Assembly (NCBI GenBank): GCA_013306675.1
Contig: JABLUY010000220.1
Span: 1-60,525 of the forward strand
From: Thraustochytrium sp. TN22
Lineage: Eukaryota; Sar; Bigyra; Thraustochytrida; Thraustochytriidae
DNA length: 60,525 bases
Direction of reading: 5' to 3'
Under the pieces are notes generated by a model. It saw only the letters and a program-made list of their open reading frames with translations, did not search any database and was not told the DNA's origin. This document shows, in pieces, positions 1 to 9,544 of the stretch (position 1 is its first letter; every line of letters begins with the position of its first letter). The position numbers and the translations under genes were made by a program.

Positions 1-70
1 CGCAGCGCAGCGCAGCGCAGCGCAGCGCAGCGCAGCGCAGCGCAGCGCAGCGCAGGGCAGGGCAGCGCAG
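1..70. repeat. CGCAG pentanucleotide microsatellite
   Basis: Eleven perfect CGCAG units fill positions 1-55, followed by three slightly diverged units to about 70. The tract begins at the window edge, so its full length is unknown. It lies 78 bases upstream of the makorin start codon, in the likely promoter or 5' UTR. Confidence 0.95.
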
Positions 71-147
71 GGCGGGCGGGCCCCGCTGGCAGCTCGCGCG
101 GCGGCGCGGCGCGCCGGGCGGCCGCAGCGGGAGCCGCGGGAGCCAGG

Positions 148-1431
148 ATGGAGGGCGGCAAGGCCAGGGCCAAGGGCGGCGGCAAGAAGCTGCCGTGCCA
201 GTTCTTCATGATGGGCACATGCCAGCACGCCAAGGAGGAGGACTGCAAGTTCAGCCACGACAGGGACCTGTGCAAGCCTGGCGCGCTGGGCGCCCCGTGC
301 AAGCATTTCCAGGAGAAGGGCTACTGCAGGAACGGCAAGTTCTGCCTCAACCTGCACGACCGCGACGCAGCGCAGCGCGAGAAGCGCGAGAAGCAGCAGG
401 CCGCGGCCAAGCCTGCGCAGTCCAAGATCACGCTGCACGCCGAGATCAAGCCGCCCGTGGGCGCCGCGCCGCAGGCGGAAGCGGAGACGCAGGCGCAGGC
501 GCAGGCGCAGGCGCAGGCGCAGCAGCAGGCGCAGCAACAGACGCAGGCGGACTTCCACGCAGCGCTCCAACAGCGCGACGAGGAGCTCTACTTTTACGGC
601 GCGCTACCGCCCGGTGACCCGCAGCAACAGCCCGTGGCCGCGCCGACGGCGCCTGGCCCGGACTGGGCCCAGCTCGCGCACCGCGAGGCCGCCGCGCACC
701 CGGAGCAGCCCAGCGGCTGGCTGCCCGACGACAACGCGCCGGGCGCCGCAAAGGCGCCGTGCCGCTTCTTCCTGCGCGGCGAGTGCCGCTTCGGCGACCG
801 CTGCCGCTACGTGCACCCGCAGCAGCAGTTCACGGGCGAGACCGCCATGGACCACTTCGAGCGCCAGGCGTCGCGCGACCTCGAGTGCGGCATCTGCCTC
901 GAGACCATCATGTCCAGCAAGGACGGCCGCTTCGGCATTCTGACCGGCTGCGACCACACCTTTTGCCTCTCGTGCATTAAGAACTGGCGCTCCAGCGAGG
1001 TCGCTCCTGGCAACGAGAAGAAGGAGCTCGTGCGCCGCTGCCCGCTGTGCCGCGAGCCTTCGCACTTTGTCATTCCGTGCGACCGCATGATCCGCGACCC
1101 GGCGCGCAAGAATGCCCTCATTCACGATTACCAGCGCGGCATGAAGCAGATCCCCTGCCGCTACTTCGACCAGGGCAACGGGACCTGCCCCTTTGGCACC
1201 AGCTGCTTCTACAAGCACGTGTACGCCAACGGCATCGAGGAGAACCCGGGCGATCTGCGCACGTACAAGGACGCGGAGGGCCGCGTCAAGGTCGACGGCG
1301 CCTCCCGGCTCGCCGACTACTTTGACTCGGCGCTCGCGCTGCAGCAGCAGCAGCACCAGCAGCACCAGCAGCAGGACCATAGCCACCAGCCGCGCGCCGA
1401 GGAGGACTCCTCCTCCTCGCCAAGATCATAA
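148..1431 (+). CDS. MKRN: Makorin-type RING E3 ubiquitin ligase with four CCCH zinc fingers
   Basis: Predicted RNA-binding E3 ubiquitin ligase of 427 aa. Domain order is the makorin signature: two N-terminal CCCH fingers (C17-C25-C33-H37 and C51-C60-C66-H70), a third CCCH (C205-C213-C219-H223), a C3HC4 RING (C247 to C301) and a final CCCH (C337-C347-C353-H357). Family knowledge: makorins bind mRNA through CCCH fingers and ubiquitinate targets through the RING. The linker between fingers 2 and 3 is Gln/Ala-rich and the C-terminus is Gln/His-rich, both encoded by CAG-type repeats. The start is the first ATG in frame; the stop is TAA. Single exon. The next gene begins 174 bases downstream on the same strand. 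Assignment to the family is firm; which vertebrate paralog it matches cannot be said. Confidence 0.93.
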   Translation: MEGGKARAKGGGKKLPCQFFMMGTCQHAKEEDCKFSHDRDLCKPGALGAPCKHFQEKGYCRNGKFCLNLHDRDAAQREKREKQQAAAKPAQSKITLHAEIKPPVGAAPQAEAETQAQAQAQAQAQQQAQQQTQADFHAALQQRDEELYFYGALPPGDPQQQPVAAPTAPGPDWAQLAHREAAAHPEQPSGWLPDDNAPGAAKAPCRFFLRGECRFGDRCRYVHPQQQFTGETAMDHFERQASRDLECGICLETIMSSKDGRFGILTGCDHTFCLSCIKNWRSSEVAPGNEKKELVRRCPLCREPSHFVIPCDRMIRDPARKNALIHDYQRGMKQIPCRYFDQGNGTCPFGTSCFYKHVYANGIEENPGDLRTYKDAEGRVKVDGASRLADYFDSALALQQQQHQQHQQQDHSHQPRAEEDSSSSPRS

Positions 1432-1605
1432 CGAAGCTCGTTGACTTCTTTCTGTGGTCGCTTTTCTTGCCGCATCTCTCCGGAACCTGGGCGCCTGCCT
1501 GCCTGCCCGCCTGCCTGCCTGGTCTGCGCCTCGGCCTGCCTCCCTGCAGCAAGACGGGCAAAAGGCAGACCCCGCACCCAAGTTTCCTAGCCGCGCGCTC
1601 AGAGG

Positions 1606-3132
1606 ATGCGCCGCTTCTACGAGCAGACGCTGCGGCAGGGCCTGCTGCGGCCCGACGAGCGACAGGTACGTCAGGCTCGCGCGCAGCAGCGCGACCTGCC
1701 CGGCTCCGGCTGAGCGCTGGGATGGCCATGGCGCAGGCAGGCAGGCAGGCAGGAACGCTGACGCGAGCGACACCGCTCACTCCTCACCCCTTCCTCCCGC
1801 GCGCGCGAACCTGCACAGGCGGCCGTGGCAGGCCTGCTGGACGGTCTCCAGCGCCGGCTTGGCCCGTACGAGACGGAGCTGGAGAGGTACCGCAAAGAGA
1901 AACGCGAGGCCGAGGAGGCGGCCGCCAAGGCCGAAGCCGAGCGCCCCAAGGACGCGCCCACGAAGGCGACGACCCACGCAGCACAGAACGAGGAGACGGA
2001 GGAAAAGGAGGAGACGCCGCTCGTCGCGCTGCCCACGCCGCCGCGCAAGCCGCGCGGGCTCTACCTTCATGGCCAGGTCGGCACGGGCAAGACAGTCCTC
2101 ATGGACATGTTCTTCGAGACGACCGAGGTAGAGAAGAAGCGCCGCGTGCACCTGCACGAGTTCATGATCGACGTGCACGAACGCATCCACGCATGGAAGA
2201 CCGAGGAGCGAGGGCGGCTCGTGGCGGAGCAGGAGACGCGCAAGCTAGAGGCAGAGGGCGGCGGCAGCGAGACGGCTCGCGACCAGGCCCAGGTGGACCT
2301 GCTCCGGGTGCGCAGGGGCGCGCCCGAGAGCGACGGCATCTCGCAGGTCGCGGCGCGCCTCGCGCATGAGCATACGCTGCTGGCGTTCGACGAGTTCGTG
2401 GTGAACGACGTTGTGGACGCGCTCATTCTCAAGCACCTCTTCGGCGTCATGTTCCAGCACGGCGTCGTTGTGGTGGCCACCTCCAACACGGCGCCGCAGG
2501 ATCTATACAAGGACGGCCTCAACTACCCGTACTTTGCGCCCTTTATTGACCTCCTTGCCAGCCAGTGCAAGGTGGTGGACATGGATTCCTCCACCGACTA
2601 CAGGCGGCTGCAGGGCGCCGAGCGGCTGCAGGAGCGCGTGCTCTCGCCCATCGACGCCGACACGCGCGTGCGCTTCGACACCATCTTTGACACGCTCGCG
2701 GACGGCAGTCCGGTCGTCTCGCGCACCGTGCCCGTGGCCTTTGGGCGCAAGGTCACGGCCCGCGCCTGCACGGACCGCGTGTGCCGCTTCGAGTTTGACG
2801 AGCTCTGCGGCGACCGCGAGCCTGTCATGGGCGCGGCCGACTTCCGCGCCCTCTGCGAGCACTTCGACACCATCATGGTGGAGAATGTGCCGACGCTCGG
2901 CCTCGACAACCACAACGAGACGCGCCGCTTCATCACGCTGGTCGACCAGATGTACGACCGCGGCGTCAACATCGTCCTGCTCGCCGACGCGGACGTGTCT
3001 AGCCTCGTGCAGGTGCCCGGGCCGGCGGCGGACGCGCAGGATGAGCTCTTCTCGCTCCGCGAGCTGCGCATGGCGGCGCGCCGCCTTGAGTCCCGCCTCA
3101 TCGAGATGACCTCCATCAGCACCAGCATGTAA
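1606..3132 (+). CDS. AFG1: AFG1/LACE1-type mitochondrial AAA ATPase, two exons (1606-1665, 1819-3132)
   Basis: P-loop ATPase of the AFG1/ZapE family, which helps turn over mitochondrial inner-membrane proteins. I infer a 153-bp intron (1666-1818) with donor GTACGT and acceptor CACAG. Splicing joins a 20-codon exon ending PDERQ to AAVAGLLDGL in phase 0 and restores the family's conserved N-terminal segment, giving 457 aa. Walker A GQVGTGKT is at residues 105-112 and Walker B LLAFDEF has D211-E212. The family segment with SNTAP followed by LYKDGL comes after it. An in-frame TAG at 1588-1590 fixes the ATG at 1606 unless another exon lies upstream. No obvious mitochondrial presequence is seen. 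Residues 50-85 are a charged Glu/Lys/Ala insertion. Family assignment is strong; the splice model is strong inference. Confidence 0.88.
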
Positions 3133-3319
3133 AAGCACATCCCACAAAGCAAAGGCCTCACGGTCTGGTCTCGAGTTGCATGGCCTGCCGCGGCAGTCCA
3201 TCACGGGTACAATCATGATTTCCTTGGTGCTACTAAGTTAGTGCCTCGAGCTCAAGTCAGGTGGGTACTGTTGTTACCAACGATGTGCACATCTTTGCTA
3301 TCTACTGATATGGTCAGAG

Positions 3320-5356
3320 TCAAAGAAGCTCCGATCGCTCTGGCAATGCTCGCTCCAGCTCCTGCGCGGGCTGCTCGGTCTTTTCGGGAGAAGCCAATGC
3401 GGACTTCGATGATGGGGCCGGCGACGGCGACCCTTGGCGATCGCGCACCATCTCGCGCACGCGCTGGACCTTGGCGTCCGCAAGGGCGCGCCACTCGCCC
3501 GCTGTGCGCATGGCTGTCTCGCGGTGGCGCTGCGCCGTGAGCACGTAGGTCTGCACGAGCTCGCGGTAGGGCTGGACGCTATCGCGGTAGCTCTGCACGA
3601 GCGCCTGGCGCTGCGTCTCGTCCTGAGCGAGCGCCTGCAGGTACAGGGCGAATCTCTTGGTGGACAGCGCCGCGACGCGCAGCCACCGCAGGAGGAGGAC
3701 CGAGGCGAGCCGCGCGCATGCCAGCGCCGCGCCTCTATAGCTCCACATCGTACGGAGCGTGGCCACGGCTGCCCGCGCGAGGGCTTGCACGGACTCGAGC
3801 ACCCAGGCGAGCGCCTCGCGCGCCGTCTGCGCAGGGGGCGCGACCCGCGCCCTCTCGCGGGCCTCGCGCAGGCGCTGTGCCAAGCTCCGCAAGAAGGCGC
3901 GCCATGCGACGGCTTCATCTCGCGACTGCGTTGCGAGGTCTTGGACTGCGGCCCGGACTGTGAGCACGTAGCCCTCGTAGGGCGCCAGGTATGGCCACAG
4001 GGCGCTGGCCTGGAGCGCGGCGGCCAGACGGCGACGGCTCTCGTGCGCACGGGACTCGAGCATCGCGACCAGGGGCGTCGACTCGCCTGCTGCGACGCTC
4101 GCGGAGTTGTCTTGCCCGCTCACCTCGCTCGCCTCCCGGATCACCACGGCGGTCTCGGCGGCGCTGCTCGGTGCCGGGAGAGCCAACGGCGAGGCGGCAC
4201 TGGCGGCCACGTCCAGCCCTGTCGCGGGCGGTGCGGCGTGGGCGACGAGGTCGCGCATCCAAGCGCGCTTTTCTTCGGTGGACTCGGCGATGCAGACCAG
4301 ACTGCGCTGCGTGGTAACCACGAGCATGGCGTTGTCCGCGCCGAGCGCGACCGGGGAGCCGTCCGGGAGGTCTTCCACCCTCGTGACATGCAGCTTTCCG
4401 CGAAAGTGCCAGCGGCGGCGGCTGGCGCCGCGTAGGCCCATGGACTGCATCGGGCGCGCGTACACGAGGCAGTCGTTGAAGAGGAAGAACTTGCGGCGCT
4501 TCTTGTACTTGCGGCTGCAAATCTTGAAGAGCTCGCCCTCCCGGACGAAGACGCGGTTCGTCTCGAAGAGCGAGGGCTTGGCACGCGGCGAGCCGCCGGC
4601 GCTGCCGTCGTCCGCGCTGCCGTCGTCCGCGTCTTCCTCCTCGCCGACATGCGCGTCGAAGACGAGCGAGCTCTGGATCTCCCAGACTTTGACTGCGTTC
4701 TCCTTGCGACGGATCGACTCGTTGATCTGCGTCCCGATCGCCTGCATGCGCGTTAGCGCCTCGCGACAGGCGTCCAGGTCAGGGTCTTCGGGCGGCAGCG
4801 CGCGGCACAGCTGCTCCAGCAGCAAGATGTGCCGCGGCACGCGCTGGATGGGCATGATGAGCAGCGAGAGCAGCGTCTGGCCCTCGCCATGCGCCTGCTC
4901 GCACGAGGCCACTACCGAGCGAAAGTCCGCGTTCTCGCGAGACAGCAGCGACACGAGCGTCACCGCCTCTGCGTGGTTGCTGCAGTATTCGGCGTACAGC
5001 CGGTAGTACGGCGCGATGCGCTTGTACAGCTGCCCCACCTGGCCCACCTCGAGCGCGTCCTCCAGGGCGCGCTGGAACTCATCGCTGAATAGCAGCAGTT
5101 GCTCCACGTTGCCGAAGATGGTACGTGTGCGCGCCGTGTCTTGCAGCACCGTCAGGACCACCGGCATGAAGTGGTCCACGAGGATGCGCAAGAACCCGGC
5201 ATACCGCGCCTCGGTCTCCTGGATCTCTGTGCTCACGCGCGCCCACCTCGGCGCCGGCGTCGGCGCGGCGCTGAGCTCCATCACGCTGTCCGGCGACGGC
5301 GGCGCCTCCACCGCGACGCCGCCCCCGGCCTGCTCCTGCTTGTTGCGGTGCGCCAT
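3320..5356 (-). CDS. Rho guanine nucleotide exchange factor, DH-PH domains
   Basis: 678-aa predicted RhoGEF that would activate Rho-family GTPases at membranes. The DH domain spans about residues 41-225, beginning IQETEARYAGFL, with the diagnostic CR3 helix IMPIQRVPRHILLLEQL near 163-182. A PH domain follows at about 265-370 (the FVREGELFKI strand, then KRRKFFLFNDCLVYA). An acidic Asp/Ser-rich linker separates them. The C-terminal 300 residues are Ala/Arg-rich and helical-looking, without a recognised domain. The start chosen is ATG 5356, giving MAHRNK. The frame stays open to 5662, but that part is low-complexity promoter-like sequence, so the longer start is unlikely. The 3' end faces the 3' end of AFG1 (convergent, 187 bases apart). 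Confidence 0.88.
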   Translation of the reverse strand: MAHRNKQEQAGGGVAVEAPPSPDSVMELSAAPTPAPRWARVSTEIQETEARYAGFLRILVDHFMPVVLTVLQDTARTRTIFGNVEQLLLFSDEFQRALEDALEVGQVGQLYKRIAPYYRLYAEYCSNHAEAVTLVSLLSRENADFRSVVASCEQAHGEGQTLLSLLIMPIQRVPRHILLLEQLCRALPPEDPDLDACREALTRMQAIGTQINESIRRKENAVKVWEIQSSLVFDAHVGEEEDADDGSADDGSAGGSPRAKPSLFETNRVFVREGELFKICSRKYKKRRKFFLFNDCLVYARPMQSMGLRGASRRRWHFRGKLHVTRVEDLPDGSPVALGADNAMLVVTTQRSLVCIAESTEEKRAWMRDLVAHAAPPATGLDVAASAASPLALPAPSSAAETAVVIREASEVSGQDNSASVAAGESTPLVAMLESRAHESRRRLAAALQASALWPYLAPYEGYVLTVRAAVQDLATQSRDEAVAWRAFLRSLAQRLREARERARVAPPAQTAREALAWVLESVQALARAAVATLRTMWSYRGAALACARLASVLLLRWLRVAALSTKRFALYLQALAQDETQRQALVQSYRDSVQPYRELVQTYVLTAQRHRETAMRTAGEWRALADAKVQRVREMVRDRQGSPSPAPSSKSALASPEKTEQPAQELERALPERSELL

Positions 5357-6100
<744 letters not shown>

Positions 6101-7255
6101 CTACTTTGGCGTTGGCTGTGGCCAGGAGCCCGCTTTCTCGGAGAGCACAAACAGGTCGGCGAGAGGCACCGGGTGCTGCGCACGGTAGCCGCGAATGACC
6201 TTGAATTTGGCCTGGAGCACATCGTCGTCAGCCGCAATGGCCTGCTGCACGCCATCCATGAGCTTACGAAAACGCCGAAAGCGGCCAACTTCGGTTCTTG
6301 CCTTGGCGCGCGAAGCGTCCAGCTCCCGCCGCAAGGTCTCAATCGTCGCTTGCATCTCCTGCTCGCGGGCCTGCGCGCCAGCGCGGACCGCGAGCACCTC
6401 GTTGCGCATGTTCTCCATCTCGTCGGCCGCGATCCGCACTTTAGCCTCGGCCGTACGCAGCTGGTCGCGGCAGTGCTCTGCGACGCGCTGTGCGCGCTCC
6501 GCTGCCTCCTCCGCGCGCTGCGCGCGCGTCTCCGCCTCGCGCAGGCCGTTCTGTGCGCGCTTCGCCTCGAGCGAGCCGGAGTCTGAAACCGCAAAGCGCA
6601 AGCGCAGCTGCTCGTTCTCGCGCTTGAGGCTGCCGTTCAGCCGCGTTGTCCTCGCGCACAGCTGCTCCGCATACCACAACTTGTGCTGAAGGTGTTGCAC
6701 GTCGGCCTTGGCGCACTCCACCTGGACGCCAACGCTTGCCGCCGTCAATAGCTCGTTCTCAGTTCCCTTCTCCTCGCACCTATCCTCGGATTTGCCTTCC
6801 GACTCCTGCACCGCAAAAGGCGGCGATGAGCTCAGCTCCAGCTTGCTGCAGCGTTCATGCAGGCGTCGCTCGAAATCACGCCGCTTCGCGTCCACGTGAG
6901 CATCGATAAGCTGCGCAAGGTCGTTGCACCCAACGTCTCGCCGCGAGGGGTGTTCTCTCGCGTGCGCCTTGGTCGCGGGCGCCAGCTCGTCGTCGCAAAC
7001 AAGCCTCAGCGCCTTGCGCTCTTGCCGCAGCCGCTCCTCCATCTCTTCGAAGGCCGCCTTGTCCTGCACGCGCAGCAGCTCGCCCGAGAGCAGTCTCGAC
7101 ATGGCGTCGCGGTTGCCAATGTGCGCAGCTGCGGTCAGCGCACTGCAGTGATGTGGGCTTGCCAAGAGAATCAAGAAGAGACGAAGCAGGTCTCCAACAT
7201 TGCGGAGCAATCCGGACGGCGCCAGAATGTGGCGCCGGACGGCGTCACTTTGCAT
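6101..7255 (-). CDS. Coiled-coil protein of unknown function
   Basis: 384-aa hypothetical protein if translated from the first in-frame ATG at 7255. A short N-terminal segment (LTAAAHIGNRDAMSRLL) resembles a single ankyrin-like helix pair, but one repeat is not enough to call it. About residues 185-330 form a long charged coiled coil rich in Glu, Arg, Ala and Gln (LREAETRAQRAEEAAERAQR and similar). The frame remains open upstream to at least 7420 with plausible coding sequence (SEDPWVCEAASWNSEHENF), so the true N-terminus may lie in an upstream exon. It is divergent from PCNA, with which it may share a promoter. Function is unknown; a cytoskeletal or scaffold role would be a guess. Confidence 0.6.
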   Translation of the reverse strand: MQSDAVRRHILAPSGLLRNVGDLLRLFLILLASPHHCSALTAAAHIGNRDAMSRLLSGELLRVQDKAAFEEMEERLRQERKALRLVCDDELAPATKAHAREHPSRRDVGCNDLAQLIDAHVDAKRRDFERRLHERCSKLELSSSPPFAVQESEGKSEDRCEEKGTENELLTAASVGVQVECAKADVQHLQHKLWYAEQLCARTTRLNGSLKRENEQLRLRFAVSDSGSLEAKRAQNGLREAETRAQRAEEAAERAQRVAEHCRDQLRTAEAKVRIAADEMENMRNEVLAVRAGAQAREQEMQATIETLRRELDASRAKARTEVGRFRRFRKLMDGVQQAIAADDDVLQAKFKVIRGYRAQHPVPLADLFVLSEKAGSWPQPTPK

Positions 7256-8054
7256 GGCGACCCGGAGTAGCGACGAGTACACACCCAAAAAGTTCTCGTG
7301 TTCGCTGTTCCAACTCGCCGCTTCGCACACCCATGGGTCCTCGCTCCGCCTCGGCCATGGCTGCCCTCTCGTCTTCGCCGTCCGGGCGCCGCACCGCGCC
7401 TCACTGTCAACACCTGCCACGCCCTGTCACGGCCCCTCTCGTCTCGTGCCAGCCGGCCGCGCTGTGGCGTACGCTGGTGCTCAGCTGCGGGCTGCAGCCC
7501 GCGGCGCAGGCGGTGGTTAGGTCAGGCTCTCGGCGCCCGCGTGACAGTTAAGCTCCGCTCGGTGGTTAGGCCGGGCGGCAGTTAGGCTGCGGGCGGGGCG
7601 CAAGTGGCGCAAAGCGGGATACTGCAGTGGCGGCGCGGCGGCGCAAGTGGCGCGCAACGGCGCGCAAGGGCGCAAGCGCGTGTTCGCGACGGCGGCGCGG
7701 CGCGCGGCGGCCGAGGCGAGGCGAGACTCGGACAGACCTGCAACTTCGAAGAACAAACAGCCAACCACCAGGCGACACGCGGCGCTCGCGCGGAGGTAGG
7801 TTGCGCGGGGCGCGGGACGGGCGGCGGGCGGCGCGCGGCGCGGCGGCGCGGCGGCGCGGCGCGGCTCAGTGCAGCGCGGCGAAGCTGCGCCTCGGCCGCG
7901 AGCGGGCCGGCGACAGGATGGTCACCGACCCGCTCCGGGCCGCGCCCAACGACTGCGACCTAACGACCGCGGCGAGGCGAGCAGGCGGGCACGCGAGCAG
8001 AGGACTGACGGACGGCGGCGCGCCGGAGCAGAGCAGCAGCCAGGAGCAGCACAG

Positions 8055-8087
<33 letters not shown>

Positions 8088-8098
8088 CAAACAAGAAG
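7256..8098. other. Divergent promoter interval between coiled-coil gene and PCNA
   Basis: About 840 bases separate two divergently transcribed genes. The PCNA-proximal part carries GGCGC-rich low complexity (7820-7865) and a short CAG then CAA tract (about 8056-8092) ending seven bases before the PCNA ATG, probably its 5' UTR. No TATA box stands out. The part nearest 7255-7420 may include coding sequence of the coiled-coil gene. Confidence 0.6.
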
Positions 8099-8884
8099 AT
8101 GATTGAGTGCCGGCTGGATCAAGCGTCGGTGCTGAAGAAGATTGTGGAGGCGCTCAAGGACCTGGTGACGGATGCGGCCTTTGAGTTCTCGGACCGTGGC
8201 CTCCAGCTGCAGGCCATGGACAGCAGCCACGTGAGCCTGTGCTACCTGGAGCTCAGCCCGGAGGCCTTTGAGAAGTTCCGGTGCGACAAGGAGACCTCGC
8301 TGGGCATCAGCCTGCCGAACCTGGCCAAGGTGCTCAAGTGCGCCAACAACGACGACATGCTGACCATCAAGGCCAAGGACGAGCCGGACGTGATCTCGCT
8401 CATGTTCGAGAGCAAGAAGCAGGACCGCATCATGGACTTTGACATGAAGCTCATGGATCTTGAGCAGGAGCAGCTCGCCATCCCGGACACCGAGTACAAG
8501 TGCAAGGTCTCGATCCGCGCCGAGGAGTTCCGCCGCATCATCGCCGACCTTCAGGTGCTTGGCGACACGTGCAAGATTTCCGCCGAGAAGGGCGGCGTCC
8601 GCTTCACCGTCGAGGGCGACGTCGGCATGGCCAACATCACGCTCAAGCCGGGCGAGGCCGCTGACGATGAGGACAAGTGCACCAGCATCCACGTCGAGGA
8701 GCCTGTCGAGCTCCGCTTCGCGCTCCGCTACCTGAACTACTTCGCCAAGGCCACCCCTCTCGCTGACACCGTGGAGCTTTCCATGACGCGCGACGTCCCG
8801 CTGCTCGTCGAGTACAAGATGGAGGAGATGGGCTCCATCCAGTACTACCTCGCGCCCAAGATCGACGAGGACGACGAGGAGTAA
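8099..8884 (+). CDS. PCNA: Proliferating cell nuclear antigen (DNA sliding clamp)
   Basis: 261 aa, the same length as animal PCNA. It forms the homotrimeric ring that tethers replicative polymerases to DNA and serves as platform for repair and chromatin factors in the nucleus. Two clamp folds are joined by the interdomain connector (DFDMKLMDLEQEQLAIPDTEY, about residues 120-140), where PIP-box partners bind. Lys164, the ubiquitination site that controls translesion synthesis, is conserved (SAEKGGVRF), as is the C-terminal LAPKI followed by an acidic tail. ATG 8099 lies directly after a CAA-rich leader; the stop is TAA. No intron is needed. Identity is essentially certain. Confidence 0.98.
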   Translation: MIECRLDQASVLKKIVEALKDLVTDAAFEFSDRGLQLQAMDSSHVSLCYLELSPEAFEKFRCDKETSLGISLPNLAKVLKCANNDDMLTIKAKDEPDVISLMFESKKQDRIMDFDMKLMDLEQEQLAIPDTEYKCKVSIRAEEFRRIIADLQVLGDTCKISAEKGGVRFTVEGDVGMANITLKPGEAADDEDKCTSIHVEEPVELRFALRYLNYFAKATPLADTVELSMTRDVPLLVEYKMEEMGSIQYYLAPKIDEDDEE

Positions 8885-9544
8885 GAAGTGTGCACCAGTA
8901 AGCATGCGTGCGTGCATGCGTGCATGCGTGCGAGCTTGCGCGCATGCACGGCTGCTTTCGTGCACGCCAAGATGGCGCGGCCCCGCCAGTGCGGCAAGGG
9001 CCTCGCCTCGGCATGCAAGCAAGCAAGCAAGCAAGCAATCAAGCCCGCACGCATCGGCCCACGTATCAAGCAAGCTACCATTACCATCAACCGCATCAAC
9101 CGCAATCATTGGAGACCGACCGACAACGACCACGGAAATACGCTGTAACCCGCCCGCCCTGAGTGAGTGAGAGAGAGAGAAGAGGTGAGGAGTCCACACA
9201 TAAGCCTTGATCATCATCTTCACTCGCCTGTCAGATTCGTCCTGCCCACATCGAGTTGTCTTCCACCCGAACCGGGAGCCAACGGTCGTGAGAGCTTCTT
9301 TCTTGATGGACAACAAGCAGCACGTCGGTGTTGGCAATACAATGTTCACGTCTGAATGATGCGCGAGCCTGGGCGTGAGAGGTAGGTAGTCCGACGGGTC
9401 GCTCCAATCGTGACATTCGCTCCGAGCCTGACCGTGTGAGCGAGCGAGAGAGAAAGAGAGAAAGAAAAGGGGACTCAGAATCAATCCCAAAAATCATCTT
9501 CACCTGTCGAATCAAATGCTGGGTACACACACGTACGGTCGTCA
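8885..9544. other. Convergent 3' interval between PCNA and helicase, with repeats
   Basis: This 660-base interval separates the 3' ends of PCNA and the DHX57-like helicase. It contains a TGCA/TGCG tract (8903-8935), a GCAA array (9015-9038), a GA-rich tract (about 9437-9475) and a decayed duplicate of the helicase 3' end (listed separately). No gene is supported. Confidence 0.8.
9205..9390 (-). pseudogene. Decayed duplicate of the 3' end of the adjacent helicase gene
   Basis: On the minus strand, 9350-9290 closely matches 9625-9575, the last codons of the helicase. Both encode INTD-like then LLSIKK segments, and both share the blocks CGACGT and TTGTCCATCAAGAA. The match continues into the 3' flank (the GGCTCC, GACAGG and GTGAAGATGAT blocks). 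The copy has several 3-base insertions and no intact frame across the match. It looks like a local tandem duplication of roughly 150 bp spanning the stop codon. Confidence 0.72.

Noticed and set aside
7922-9490. 522-codon minus-strand ORF across PCNA
   Set aside because: Mostly antisense of PCNA; its only protein-like piece (LLSIKK) is the duplicated helicase tail.
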